A stretch of DNA of 64,000 bases from Melanocharis versteri (lineage: Eukaryota > Chordata > Aves > Passeriformes > Melanocharitidae): NCBI GenBank assembly GCA_013397845.1, contig VZTG01001991.1, forward strand, positions 2,472,556 to 2,536,555. Reading direction: 5' to 3'. Both the position numbers and the translations under genes were made by a program. Numbering within the stretch: position 1 is the stretch's first letter; every line of letters begins with the position of its first letter. Shown in pieces: positions 37,701 through 49,700 of the stretch. Under the pieces are notes generated by a model. That model made no database searches, was not told the DNA's origin, and was given only the letters and a program-made list of their open reading frames with translations.

Positions 37701-40700
37701 ATTTTTGTTCCCCAGACTGAGACCTGCTCTCTGACTCCTTTTCAAGCTCTCAAGCAGAACGCCTTATCTGTTCAGGAATTTGCAATGGCTCTCGCAGAAT
37801 TTCTTCCTTCCCCAAATGAAATTCTGATGCAGATCTCTGAACACTGAGTGCCGTGCTGAGGAAACATCTGGAGCTGAGTGCTGCAGCTAGCTGTGAGAAA
37901 AGCCTTCCGCGCTGGCCTCGCTCTCCCAGGGCTGGGCAGCGTGCCTGACCTGGATACGGGGAAGTGCTGGCACTGTTCTCCTGGGAGCACGGTGCTGCTT
38001 TCCTGGGAGCACGGTGCTGTCCCACGGGGTCCAGCCGTGGAGCCCCTTTCCTGAGCACGGCACTGCTGTGGGCTGCGAATCCAAAGGTGCGAGTGTCTGG
38101 GGCTGGAGGAAGGGAATATTTGGATCCGTGATCCAGGCAGCATCCTGGCCTGGCAGCAGAGGGAGATTTCCTCACACATACTTGGCTAAAACTCAACCCC
38201 GTGTAATGTCTTTAAAGAACAAGCAAGAGGCTGAGGGCTGGGAGGCTCGGCATTCCCCCAGGACACTTGTTACGCTCCTGTGAGATCTCGCAGTAACCGG
38301 CAAAAATAAACTCATCTCCCTTCTCCAACTGTAAAACGCAGGAGGTCTGCAGGACCCCTGGAGCCTGGGCCTGTGTGAACAGCCCTGAAAGCTGATTTAG
38401 GCTGTAAGTGAGCGAGGTTAGGCAGCATCAGGCTCGTGTTTATAGATGGGACAATCTGTTCCACGTTAGAGAAGTTTTTTAGTGAAGCATCAGCCCCGAT
38501 ATCTTCTGTCACAAGTGCCCAAGCAGGTCCCACATCAGTAGATTGCCCAGAGTTTGCATTTCTTGGCATCTCCATTAAAGCTGAAAGTTGGTTCACACCC
38601 CAGCTCATTGTTTATGAGGGGTGTGTGGTGTTACTTCTGGCAATCCTGTGGTTTGCAAACTAAACTCCAGGTCTGGAGCCCCCAGCTGCATTCCCTGCCT
38701 GCTGTATGAGTGACCAAATTTCAGCTCTACATCCCAATTCCACTCAAGTTTTTTCTGAAGGAAATAGCATCATGGAAGCTGTGTCATAATGGTCTGTTAT
38801 TCCCCAGCTGTGGCATGCTCCATCCTGTATTTAAGATGATCCTCTGAAAAACAATAAGCAACAGAGGGTTTCTGAGCTCAGTCCCTGCCAGAGGTGCTGA
38901 GAATTGGTCCAGGAAAGAGTTCCCAGTTAGGAAGTGCTCAGCACAGCTGAGCCTGGCTTGGCTCAGACCTCTGCAAAGAGGCTGTGCTAATTTTGGGAAG
39001 GGGCAGAAGGGTCACTCTGTGAATGTCTGGCCTGGAGCACTGGAGACAGGACTCCTCTGTGCCTAAATTGTTTTGACTTTGGCACGTGTTTCTCCTAGTA
39101 ATTTTTTCTTGTGTCTCTTTGGGGTTTAGGGATTTCATTAGAAAGTGGAGCTGCCAGGAACTAAGATAGGCTTAGGGGAATTCTTGCATCTTTTGCTTTT
39201 GTTGTGCTTGAACAACTTCAAAATAAATGTGCAACATTGCAGGGGTCACGTTCTACCTCTCCTAACCTGATTCTCTAAAAAAGCAGCTGCAGAGTCCTTG
39301 TACCAGCCCATGGATAAGCCATGAGGTATCTGATCAGGTTCTAGCCCAAGTTTGGAGCTCCAGAGGAGAGGTGAACATTGCAGGCAGCTTTGCAGTGCTG
39401 GATGCAGAGGAAAGGAAGGATCTTTTTGTCACCAATGCAATTTATGGCCTAATGCATGAGATTTAATTACCCTTGTTGTAAATTGCATAATTTCTGTGTT
39501 ATTAGTGCTTATACAGTTGCCTGGCGCATTTGAAAATCCAGTAGCAGCATTTGACTTGTGACTTTCTGTAGCTGTGAAGTTGCCTCATGCTGATGTGTAG
39601 TGCAGAATTTCCACCCCATATTGGTCAGGGTAAAACGAAATCTTTGATTAGCCTTTGCCTTGAGAGCGNGGAATTTCCACTCCATATTGTCTCCTGCCTT
39701 TGTTCCCCCCATATTGGTCAGGGTGAAATGAAATCTCTGATTAGCCTTTGCCTTGAGAGCGAGGCTGTGGTGGGTGAGAGTCTGTAAGAAAATCTGGCTG
39801 CTCTCATGGATCTGTCTCCTGGTTTTCAGCAGATGGGTATCACCAGACCTGCCTGTGTAGTCTGAGGGTGGCTCTTCCATGTAGGCAATGCCACCTGCTT
39901 TGCAAAAACACGTCCCAGACTGTAACAGCATGGAAGAGGTTCTGATCGGGACATGTCTCAGCATTCCAGAGCAATCCAAGGCAGGGGAGCAGAGTGGATA
40001 GTGCTAGTCTTGTTGAAAATTACAGTTTCTCTATTTTTAAAAGCTAATCCCCGTTTCAGGAGCATGGAATTAATTGTTCACCCTATCACTCCAGCAGCAG
40101 GGGCCCACTGAGACAGATTCAGGCTGTTCCTGTGCCCTGCTCTCTGCAGCTATGAAGGCAAATTTTCATAACAAGTGAAAACTGGGTGTTTCTTCTTCCC
40201 ATTATTTCCTGAGGGACTCCAAGAGAAAGGAGTTAAAAATTGCAATAGGAATGGCTAATAACACTGTCTCAGGAGCTCTCCAATCTGTAGAGATCCTGCT
40301 GTAGTGCTGTGTGTGCTCTCCAGGAAGGGTTTCTCTGTCTATATCCAGCTAGGATGGTTTTCAGCTCTCATGTCTGCACTAAAGCATTTGAGGCATAAGA
40401 AGTCTGTCCACACTGTTTGTTCTTGGATAAATGTGCTGTGTGCCTGGTCAAGTGTCTGTGTAGGATCTAAGGGAATGGCAGTGTTAGCAGTGAAGGATTT
40501 CCCCAGCTTTAGATGATGTGAAATGCCAGGCAGGTCACGGGACGGCTTTTCCACGGTGGTGGTGGCACCGAGGGTGCACTGGGTGACGCCCCCAGTTCTG
40601 TGCAAGCCGTGTGTGTTGGGCTTTTATTTCTGACCTTTGCATTTCTTCAAACATCAGGGTCTCCCAGGGAGGCCGAGGCTGGGGCTGGGGTTTGCTCTCA

Positions 40701-43700
40701 GGGCTGTGCCAACAAGCTCTACAAGGAGCTGTCAACAAAGGGCTCCCACTGGAGCAATAATTCCTTCACCATTGTAGCTTGTTCCTGCCTCACCCCGGGC
40801 TCTGTGAGCTTCACCCAGTGCTGTCTGCACGAGGGGCTTTGGGCAGCACATCTTCATCCATCACAAATTAGGACTCATTCCAGCCCTCACTGGTGTGGTT
40901 TGACCAGCGAAGTACCCACAGTTTGATCAGGTCTGCAGAAAAGTGCAGTGAGGAGTGACACTTGGTCTTAAACTCCAGATGGGGCTGGGGAAATCCCAGT
41001 GGCCTGTTTTGCCTCTGCACGAAGGCAACAGCAAGTCTCAGATGCATGCCAGACAGCAGTCCAGTTCAGGGAATGGTTTGGGTTGAAAGGGACCTTAAAG
41101 ACCAAATTGTTCCAACCTGACACCGTGGGCAGGGAACCTCCCACTAGGCCAGGTTGCTCCAAGCCCTGTCCAACCTGGCCTTGGTTGTTTGCTCAGCCCC
41201 CAGGACAGCAAGAAAAGAGCAACAGTCAAACTTCCCAAAACACTTAAATAACTCAGGAAGCCAGGTCCCACTGGAAGTCACTCTTTCTCCACCAGGTGAG
41301 CAAATGCAGGTACAAGAAGTGTTTTATCCCCATCCACACAACAGGTCAGAGGCAGAATCAGCGATAAAAAGCCTGACATGTTGTAATTGCTCTTGGTTTA
41401 TTTAAAGTCTGAGACAACGTGGGAGAAACCAAAATGGATGGGTGAAGGGAATACAAATGCCCTCCCTGATGCTTTAGGATGCACTTGCCATCCTCCTGTG
41501 AACCACAGCAGCTCGAAAGACTGGGAGGTCCCAGTGTAACACATCCCTGTTACATTTGGTCTGTGGTTGGAAAAAATCTCCCTTTCCTTCAAAATGCAGG
41601 GCTTCCCTCCTGAAACAAGCAACTCAGTCAGCTGTGGAGATTCCCCAGCAATCCTCATTCCATTAGGAAGATTTTCCAATTTCTGAAAAGTGTTTAAAGA
41701 AACAGTTTGCTTGGCTTCACTTCAAATATTTAGCTCTTTTTGAGCAAGCCACAGGTCACAGTGGGATCTGTAGGTCAGAAGCAGAAAAAGTTGCTTTACA
41801 CAGTGAAACCCCAACGCATAATGAATTTCAAATGAGTGGTCATTCCTCTGACTGGAGCTCTCTAGCATTTAGCAGGAGTTGGGAGGATTTTTTCCCCTTC
41901 CTTGTGAATGCTGGAGGGTTGGGGGGAGCTATGCACAGTTACACTTTTGTTAATTTTTGTGGGCTGTGAACCATTAGGCATAAAAGCGCTTCTGTGAGCA
42001 GGGTCCCATCTCCAGGCATCCTCGAGCTGAACTGGGTGGCTCAGTGTCCTTCTCAAGCAGCATGGTTCATGTAGAAGACATTCCAGGGAGATGGGAAACC
42101 CCTCCTGGCTTGGAGAACACATTCAGGGATTGTTCTGGTCTCCGTGCCACGGAGTGGCCTCGGGCCGCTGCTGTCCCGTGGTAAAATTTTCCATGGAGTT
42201 TCTGGTGCAAGGCTTGGAAGGTTTCAGATGCAAGTCTGCCTGCTGCTAGGCTGGATTGTTTCAGCAGATGGAGGAAGCCAAAGTGGGTGGGAAAATGAGT
42301 ACCCCAGCAAATAGTGACACATGAAGTTGGATTTTTTTTTCCTTGAGTGGTCTCAGCATTGTTCTACCCTGTGTGTAGATAAGAGGGGCAAAACCGATGC
42401 ATTGATGATAAATATATTTGGGAAAATCCAAATTTCTAGGTGGGAGTGGTAAATTGAATTAATCCAGGATCGGATGAATAAGATATAGCAATTAACTGTT
42501 GCTGACAGCTCCTGAGGCAGCTGCTATCCTGTGCCTTTTGTTGCTCAGCCCATCTAACTGTACCACACAGCATCTTCCTCCTTTGCCAGCAACGTGGGTG
42601 GAATCATAGATTCAGGACTCACCATGTTGGAACACATCAAGATCAATTATTTTTTACAATTTTTAGGACTGCTGGCAGACTACACCCTTTTCTCTCCACA
42701 GTTGCCAGAGCAGTTTCAGATGTCTAACACAAGCCCCAGAACTGGTCACAGCAGTTTCCTTTGTGCCAGACTGGACTTCCCACTACCACATCATCACCAG
42801 GATGTGGCCACTTCCACTAGGATAAGAACACATCAGTCTTTAGGGACAGGATGAGTCTCTGACCTTCCTTTGCCTGGATTACGCTGGACACACTCTGTCA
42901 GACTCGTTGAACTCGGTGGTGAAGGCTCTGTTTCATCTCAAGAGTCTCTGTTTTCATAATCACACTTTAAATCACTAGAAACTGTGACTGCGTTCTCCCT
43001 CCCTTCTCCCCTCCTTCTGGTTAAGGCTTTTTAGGATTTTGTTGCTGTGCTTTGGTTTACTCTGGAAGAACCTGCAGCGGATTTTGCTGGGGGTGTGATT
43101 AGCCTCTTATCCAGGAGCTCTGGATTGGCAGCTGGGCTTCCCACATTACAGGTTTCCTCCTGGAAACCATCACTTTCATCTGGGACTCACACCACACCAG
43201 GCTGCTCCCTCCAGCCCAGCACTGCTACACGCCTGCCCTGGGCTATGGTGGAGCACAAACTTCAGATGACTGCACTGATGTGGGCTTTGGGCCAAGCTGC
43301 CTCACTCCAAAGCTGAATTACAGCTGAATTCCCTCCTCAAATCCAGGAGCAGGCTGGATTTATGAACCCTGTTCAGAGCTACCTCAATTACTGCTTATGC
43401 GTAAAAGCTTTTTAGGAACTCATCTTTTATAGAGACTTTGCTGGTCTGATTTCTGCCACTTATTATTAATTTTCCTACATATTTGAGAATTGAAAGACTT
43501 GGGTTGAAGCATTTTTGTCACCACAGACTTGTTGAATTACCTTAAACAGCACATTCAGTCTCTGTTTCAGTGTCCCTCCCAATAAGGTGAGCAGGTGATT
43601 CCACAGTTTGCAGGGAAGATGAATTTATTTAAGACTCCTCAGTGTCCAGGTACTCTGGTTACAGCAGCTGAAAGGGTTTTCCAGTGAGAAGTTGATACTC

Positions 43701-46700
43701 AAACACCTTAATTTTAATTAGAGCTGTTTCAGTTTCACTGGAAATTCATAGCCAGGCTAAACAGGAGAATTCCAGGTGAAAATTTGGAAGGAAATTAAGA
43801 ATGGGGCAATAAATGTATTTAGGTTCAGGCTGAAAATCTGGAAGGCATTTAAGAATGGGACATTAATTTGGGTAAAAGCTGCCATTTGAAAAGTTCAATT
43901 TCAATCTTTTAATTAAACAGCCTCTTGCAGCAGAGCAGTGTTTTGTGAAATAGCAGTGAGCATTCAGCAACTGTCTGTACCACAAGATGCAACTAAAAAA
44001 GGCATTATTTTATATTAAAATGCAGTAAAAATAAAATTGAATAGAGGTCAGTGCACCGATGTTCTCTCAGAAGACAGCAAGGACACTGAACTTGGCTGGC
44101 AGTGGCATGTTTAACTGCAGGGATTTTTCCTTGGAAATCAGACCCTGAAGATTTTGGCCCCAAAATGCTCATTGGAAATCCTACAGCTCGCTGAGAAAGT
44201 GCCTGAGTGGTGTTTTATCCCCTTGCCTGTACTCCCCTGACTTGAGGGTACATAAAGGCCTCCTCGTGGTAGTGTAGAGCTCTCACACGTTCTTGGCAGA
44301 ATTCTTGGAGTTGAATTTTCAGGTTGTTTCATCTCCCAGGAACGTGTTCAGGAGGACTTAGAATTGTTATTGCTTCTGCCTGAAAGGTTAGCAGATCTTC
44401 TGTGCTGTGTATAATCCAGGCATAAACTATTCTTAGCTGCTTATTCCAGATAACTCCTTAAATAGTCTTCGGAAAGTATGCAGGGTGCCTTTAAAATACA
44501 ATGTAAAAGGAGATACTGGTGTATGTGGTTTGAGGTAGATACTCTGACAGTGTCACTGGCTTGTGAGAACTAAGGAAAAATGCAGATTTAGCTATGTGAA
44601 ATAAGGATTTAAAGGGTTTGCATGGACTTACTGCTACTCCCACTGTTTTGCTGTCTGATTATCCATTTTCGTTCCCACCTCTAAAGGCAAAAATCTGGTT
44701 GGCTTGTAGGGAAAATGAGTTCACCCCAAAGAGCTGAACAATTTTCCTTTAGTAATTACTTCTGTTCTCTTCAATTCTGACCAAAAAAAAAGTTGTTAAC
44801 ACCCCCACACGGTTCCACTCCCCTCTGCTGGGGCTCCTCCCAGAGCCTGGACTCCCCTGACCTGCGGAATGTTTGGTTTACCCAAATTATCTCAGTGTCA
44901 TGACACATCCTGTGGTGGCAGACACACATCCCCTTCCGTGGAGGCAGGTGAGAACCCGCAGCTGAGTTTCCCCCTCCGTGGGTGCCAGGGAAGGATCCCA
45001 GTGCCACCATCCCCCTGCCAGGGCACTGCTCTGGGTTAGGTCTGGCACGGCACAGCCAGAGGCTTTTGGCTGCTGCAGCATTAATGCAGACTCCTTTTGA
45101 CTCTGTTTTGTGTTTGTTGTGTGTTTTAGGGTCCCCCGGGTCCCCATGGAAACCCCGGCTCACCTGGCCCCCCAGGACTGAAAGTAAGTATGAACTGGTG
45201 CGAGGAGCTTTCACCTTCCCATCCCACAGGACATCCTGGGGGAAGGACAGCTTCCTTTTATCCTGCTGTGTGCAAGAAGACAGTAGGTGAAGCCATTTCT
45301 CCCTCCCTCCTGCTCTCCCAGGGGCTCTCAGCAGCACAGCCGAGGCCTTTTCCTGTGCCCAGAGGGACCCTGCTCTGTGCCTCCATCCTTGGCTCTCCTG
45401 AATTTCAGACTGCCAAATTAGGATCCTGCCTAAACTATGCCCGTGCCAGGGCACAGACTGCTATGTCAGACAAGGGCAGCGGAATCCTCCCACTCCAGAG
45501 CTCCTCTACCAGCTCTGAATTTCTTTGCTTTCTCATTTCTCTCCTCTGGATTTTGCAGTCTGTTCCTCCTCTTTTCAGCCTAGACAAGTGGCAGGAGTGA
45601 CTGGCAGCACCCAGCGTCTTCCTCTGCTTTCCTCCTCCTGGAACTCCTTCTTCTCTCTTTCCCTCTCCAGAGTTTCTGGGAACTCTGAACTCCATCAGTC
45701 CTCCCAAACTGATCTCATGGCTTCCTTCTAGATGCCCTCACCTCTCCCAGGAGGGCTCAGGGACCTCCTGCAGTGCCAGGGGCCCTGTGTTCTGTCCTTC
45801 TCTCCTGCACACACATTCCCTCCGCGTGGCAGCTGGAGCACAGCGAGGTGGGAATCACCCCCTGCAGCTGGACCCTCTCCCTTTGCCTGGGATTGAGCAC
45901 AGATGTGGCTCTGGAGGGGTCCGAACCCAGCGGGCAGCAAAACCCTTCCAGAAGGTGTTTTAATTCCAAGCTCATTCCGTGTATAAGGCTTTGTGTTACC
46001 TAAAGACTGAAGTTCCTGGAAAGCTGGTTTGGGTTGCTTTGGTGTGATTGTTTACAAAGGAATAGGTTTGTGTTTTATAACATCTGTGTTGGACTAAAGA
46101 ACAATGGAGTCTGGGGAGGCAGTACTTAACAGAGATTTTCAGTACCAGGGACGCTGTAGGACGTCTCAGCCAAACAGAGAAAGGTGCGAGCAATAGTTCT
46201 GTCTTTTCATGATCTCATCAGTAGGCAGAGATGTTATGAGCACTACTGATGCTCTGGGAAAAAGATTCTGGAAACTTGGCATGCTGCCTCTACGTGATTA
46301 AAAATTAGGCACTGGAGACATGCTGGTGAACAGCAGCTGCTTTAAATTCCACAGACGGCCTGAAAAGTGAGCCTGTAAAAGTTCTACATCTTAGTGTTCT
46401 GCAGTTATTCTCCATCAATGACTTCCAGATCACACTTGTTGAGTTTTATAAGTCAAATCAAACTTCTTTTATCTAACTTCCAGCCCTGCAAATCCAGCCT
46501 GGTCCAAGCTGTAGAGTCAAACTATGCTACAGGATTTCTTTTTAAAACACTTTTAGCCTAATCACTTGTCAGAAACCATCATTTGGCTGTAAAGCTATAT
46601 TCAGTGGGTCACCGAATAGAAATTAAGTCTTACTGTAAGCATTTTTCCTCCATCTCAATGCACAGTCTGGCAGCAGGAAGTCTCAGAGGATGGAGAGCTG

Positions 46701-49700
46701 TAAGTCTGCAGCAGAGATCTGGTGTCATCAGGCTCTGTGATATATTTTATTTTTGTCCAGCCCCCATTTGCAGGATTGGTCTGTTCATGGTGCCTTGTCA
46801 AAAGAAGCATTAGGTTTGCAATGGGATGTGAGAGCTGGAGCTCAGCCCAGGCCACGGCGAAGGTTCACCTCTAGCAGGGAGAGCCTGGTGAGCTGTGATT
46901 ACCTCACCTCTGCTTCACAAATGCTCTGTGGAAGGTGTGGATCAGATGCCAGCGTTTTGACTCCCCTCCTTCCCTTCAAATCTCTGGTGTTACAGCAGTC
47001 CCAGAAGATGGCCTTTGCCCCAAAATGTGGTTTTCACCCGCTTATGTTTTAACTGCCTGTAAGCCTGCACCTGGGACCTGATGTCTTCATCATAAGATCA
47101 TCAAAGAATGGTTTGGGTTGGAACTTTAAAGCTCATCTCATTCCAACCCCCTGCCATGGGCAGGGACATCCTCCACTAGACCAGGTCACTCAGAGCTCCA
47201 TCCAGCCTGGCCTTGGACACTTTCAGAGATAGGAATCTTCTTAATAGACCCAGCACACGGCAGAAATTATGGACTTGTGAAAGCTCAGCCTGGGCAACAG
47301 GGAAGAGGAGCTCTAAGTGAAACTTCTCTTGCTGAGAGGCGTCGAGTGGCTGCTGGACTTGGTCTCACTTAGACAGCAGTTAATCCCACAGAAAAAAACA
47401 AGCAATCTAAGAAAGGAAATTGAAGTTTCCCAGACAGATACAGCTTGGAAACCATGACTAACACCAAGTCATTGTCACTTGAGAAGGGACCCAGGAGCAT
47501 AATTTTTATCAGCTGAATGACCAGAGCCCTTGTCAGGTCAGGCAGCTCTGTCCAAGGGCTGTGGTGTGGCACTGTGGGCTCTGGGTGTTTTTATGTGTCT
47601 CCTGCCTGGTTGTAGTGCTTTACTTGTGTTTCTGCATTTCACAGTCAACCCTGTGCAGAGCCCACTTTATTCTCACCACTGGAGCTGAGCACTTGTAATT
47701 CCTTGGGCTTAGGAAGCTGATCTTTTGCACAGAGCTGTTTGTAGCTGTTGAGCCAAAATCCTGCTGATCTGCTTGGGCATGGTTCCACTGACTCCAGTGG
47801 CATTACACCTGCTTGTGCCACCTGGGAATTTAGCCTGTGGTGCTTAGCTCAGCAGTTCATGATGTGAAACTGCTTAGAGGGGGATTCTTGCCACTTTCTG
47901 CATTCTGCTTGTTGCCCTTGGCAGTTGTAAAATTGCTGTTGCATCTGGTTAGCAGAGACCAATTATTGCAGATAACCTCTGCAATAGCTGTAGCCACAGG
48001 CTGGGCTGGGGTCGTGGCTGGGTCTGTCACCTGAAAGCTGCTGGGGGACACGAGGGGTGTTTTTGCTAACGACTGGATGTAGCTCTCAGGATGCCCTAAT
48101 AGAGTTTGGGATTGGGAAGATGGTCAGACAAGGTGTGTTTTCAAAAGCCATTGCAAGAGTTGGGTTTGCATCTCTCACCTGGAGGCTTTTGGCATCAGGC
48201 ATTAGTGTGATTTGCTGCTCTGGATAGATCTCCTCTTAAAGCGCTTGAAAAATACTGAATTTTCAGTTTAGTAAATGCTTTTTCTCTGCGGGGTAGCTCA
48301 TCAGTTTGGCTCACTGACGTTTAAAATAGCATTAGTGGGATTGCAAAACTGAGCTGTTTAAATTGCACAGCTCTAGGCTTCCCCCAGGTAGGAAAAAAAA
48401 CTCAGAAGAAAACACTTTCTTCCTTTACAGGAGGATGAAGTGTTCTCAGTAAGTTAGGATGAGAAAGAGAAAAGCTTGTGGGAAAGGTGATAGGGCTTGG
48501 TGATGGACAAGACAGGTTAATTCCCCTGTTGCCACTGCTGTGTAAGAAGGCTCAAGCAATTAATGCACAATTTCAGCCCCCACATCCAGGCATCTGTTCC
48601 CGCTGGTCCCATTGCTGATTAATCGTGGGGACATGTGATCCTGCTCGTGGCTGAGTTCTCCACCTGTGTGATGGTCTCAGCAGTGCTGAACACAGAACCA
48701 GTGCAAAGCAGAGGCTTTGCTGATGCGATCTGGAGCTTCCCAGGGGGAAACACAAGAGGCTCGTGTTCTTTTCCATGTCTCAAACTCATTTCATGGAGCA
48801 TGTGGGAAGACTTGGGGAAAGTGGTGGGTGTCTACCTGCTGCTGTAAATTAATTTTGCAGAGTAGAAATGAACACCCAGCGATCCCAAGGGCTGCTCTAA
48901 TCTGTTCCCAGCAGTGGCAGCACCCACTGACTGCTCTGAAGTTCATGGAGTGGGAGAATTGCCCTGATAACAGCTGCATGCAAAGCAAGATTATCTGCAT
49001 GACTTCATTTACTGTTTGGAAAGGCGGCAGCCTTCATTCAGAATTTGTGCAGATACATCTGCCTTGAATCAGCAGTGCTCCCTACAGTCCAGAGCCAAGC
49101 AGTCTCACTCCTGAGTCTCACAGCTTGTGGTGGATACTGGAGGAGCAGGAGAAAGGGAGATTTACACTCTGTGCAAGGTGGGAAGTACACGTGGAATGTA
49201 CTCATAGTGAGGCTGTGTGGAAAAGCAGCTCAGCTGGCTGTGACTAGAGCTCTGTGCTGCTCATGAGAAGTGCCAGTTAATAACCAATATTGCTCCTTTC
49301 TGGGTCTCCCCTTCTCTCCAAGCACTTCACTTGACAGCCATTAATTAACCCTCCCAGCTGTCCTGTGCTGATGTGGCACACAGAGGTTGTGGCTCGTTTA
49401 TGATTCATGGGGTGTTAAACAGTGACTGATCCTGGGATACCCATCCTGGCTGTGCCAGAAGAGATGTTCTGTGTGCTAAGCTTTACCTCTCCCCTACCCA
49501 AAGAACCTGGCACCCTTCAATCTCTTCTAGATTCTCCTACTTGCATCTCTCCCCCCGTTAGGTGCTCATATTACCTTTCCACCTTTTGAGAATTTGAAGT
49601 GGACGATCAAATGCTGCTGAGATCCCAGCCTGTGTTTGTCAGAAGATCACAGCCTCAAACTGTAATTTCCCTCGTCACGGTTGTTAAGGAGGAAAATAAG

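Larger units (their letters stand above)
37262..45129 (+). other. COL27A1 intron 4 (7868 bp)
   Basis: It holds a short 22-bp tandem pair (37979-38022), an imperfect tandem duplication with one undetermined base (39604-39763), a CR1 relic (41069-41184) and a 54-bp-period duplication (43777-43870). No coding sequence recognised. Confidence 0.75.
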
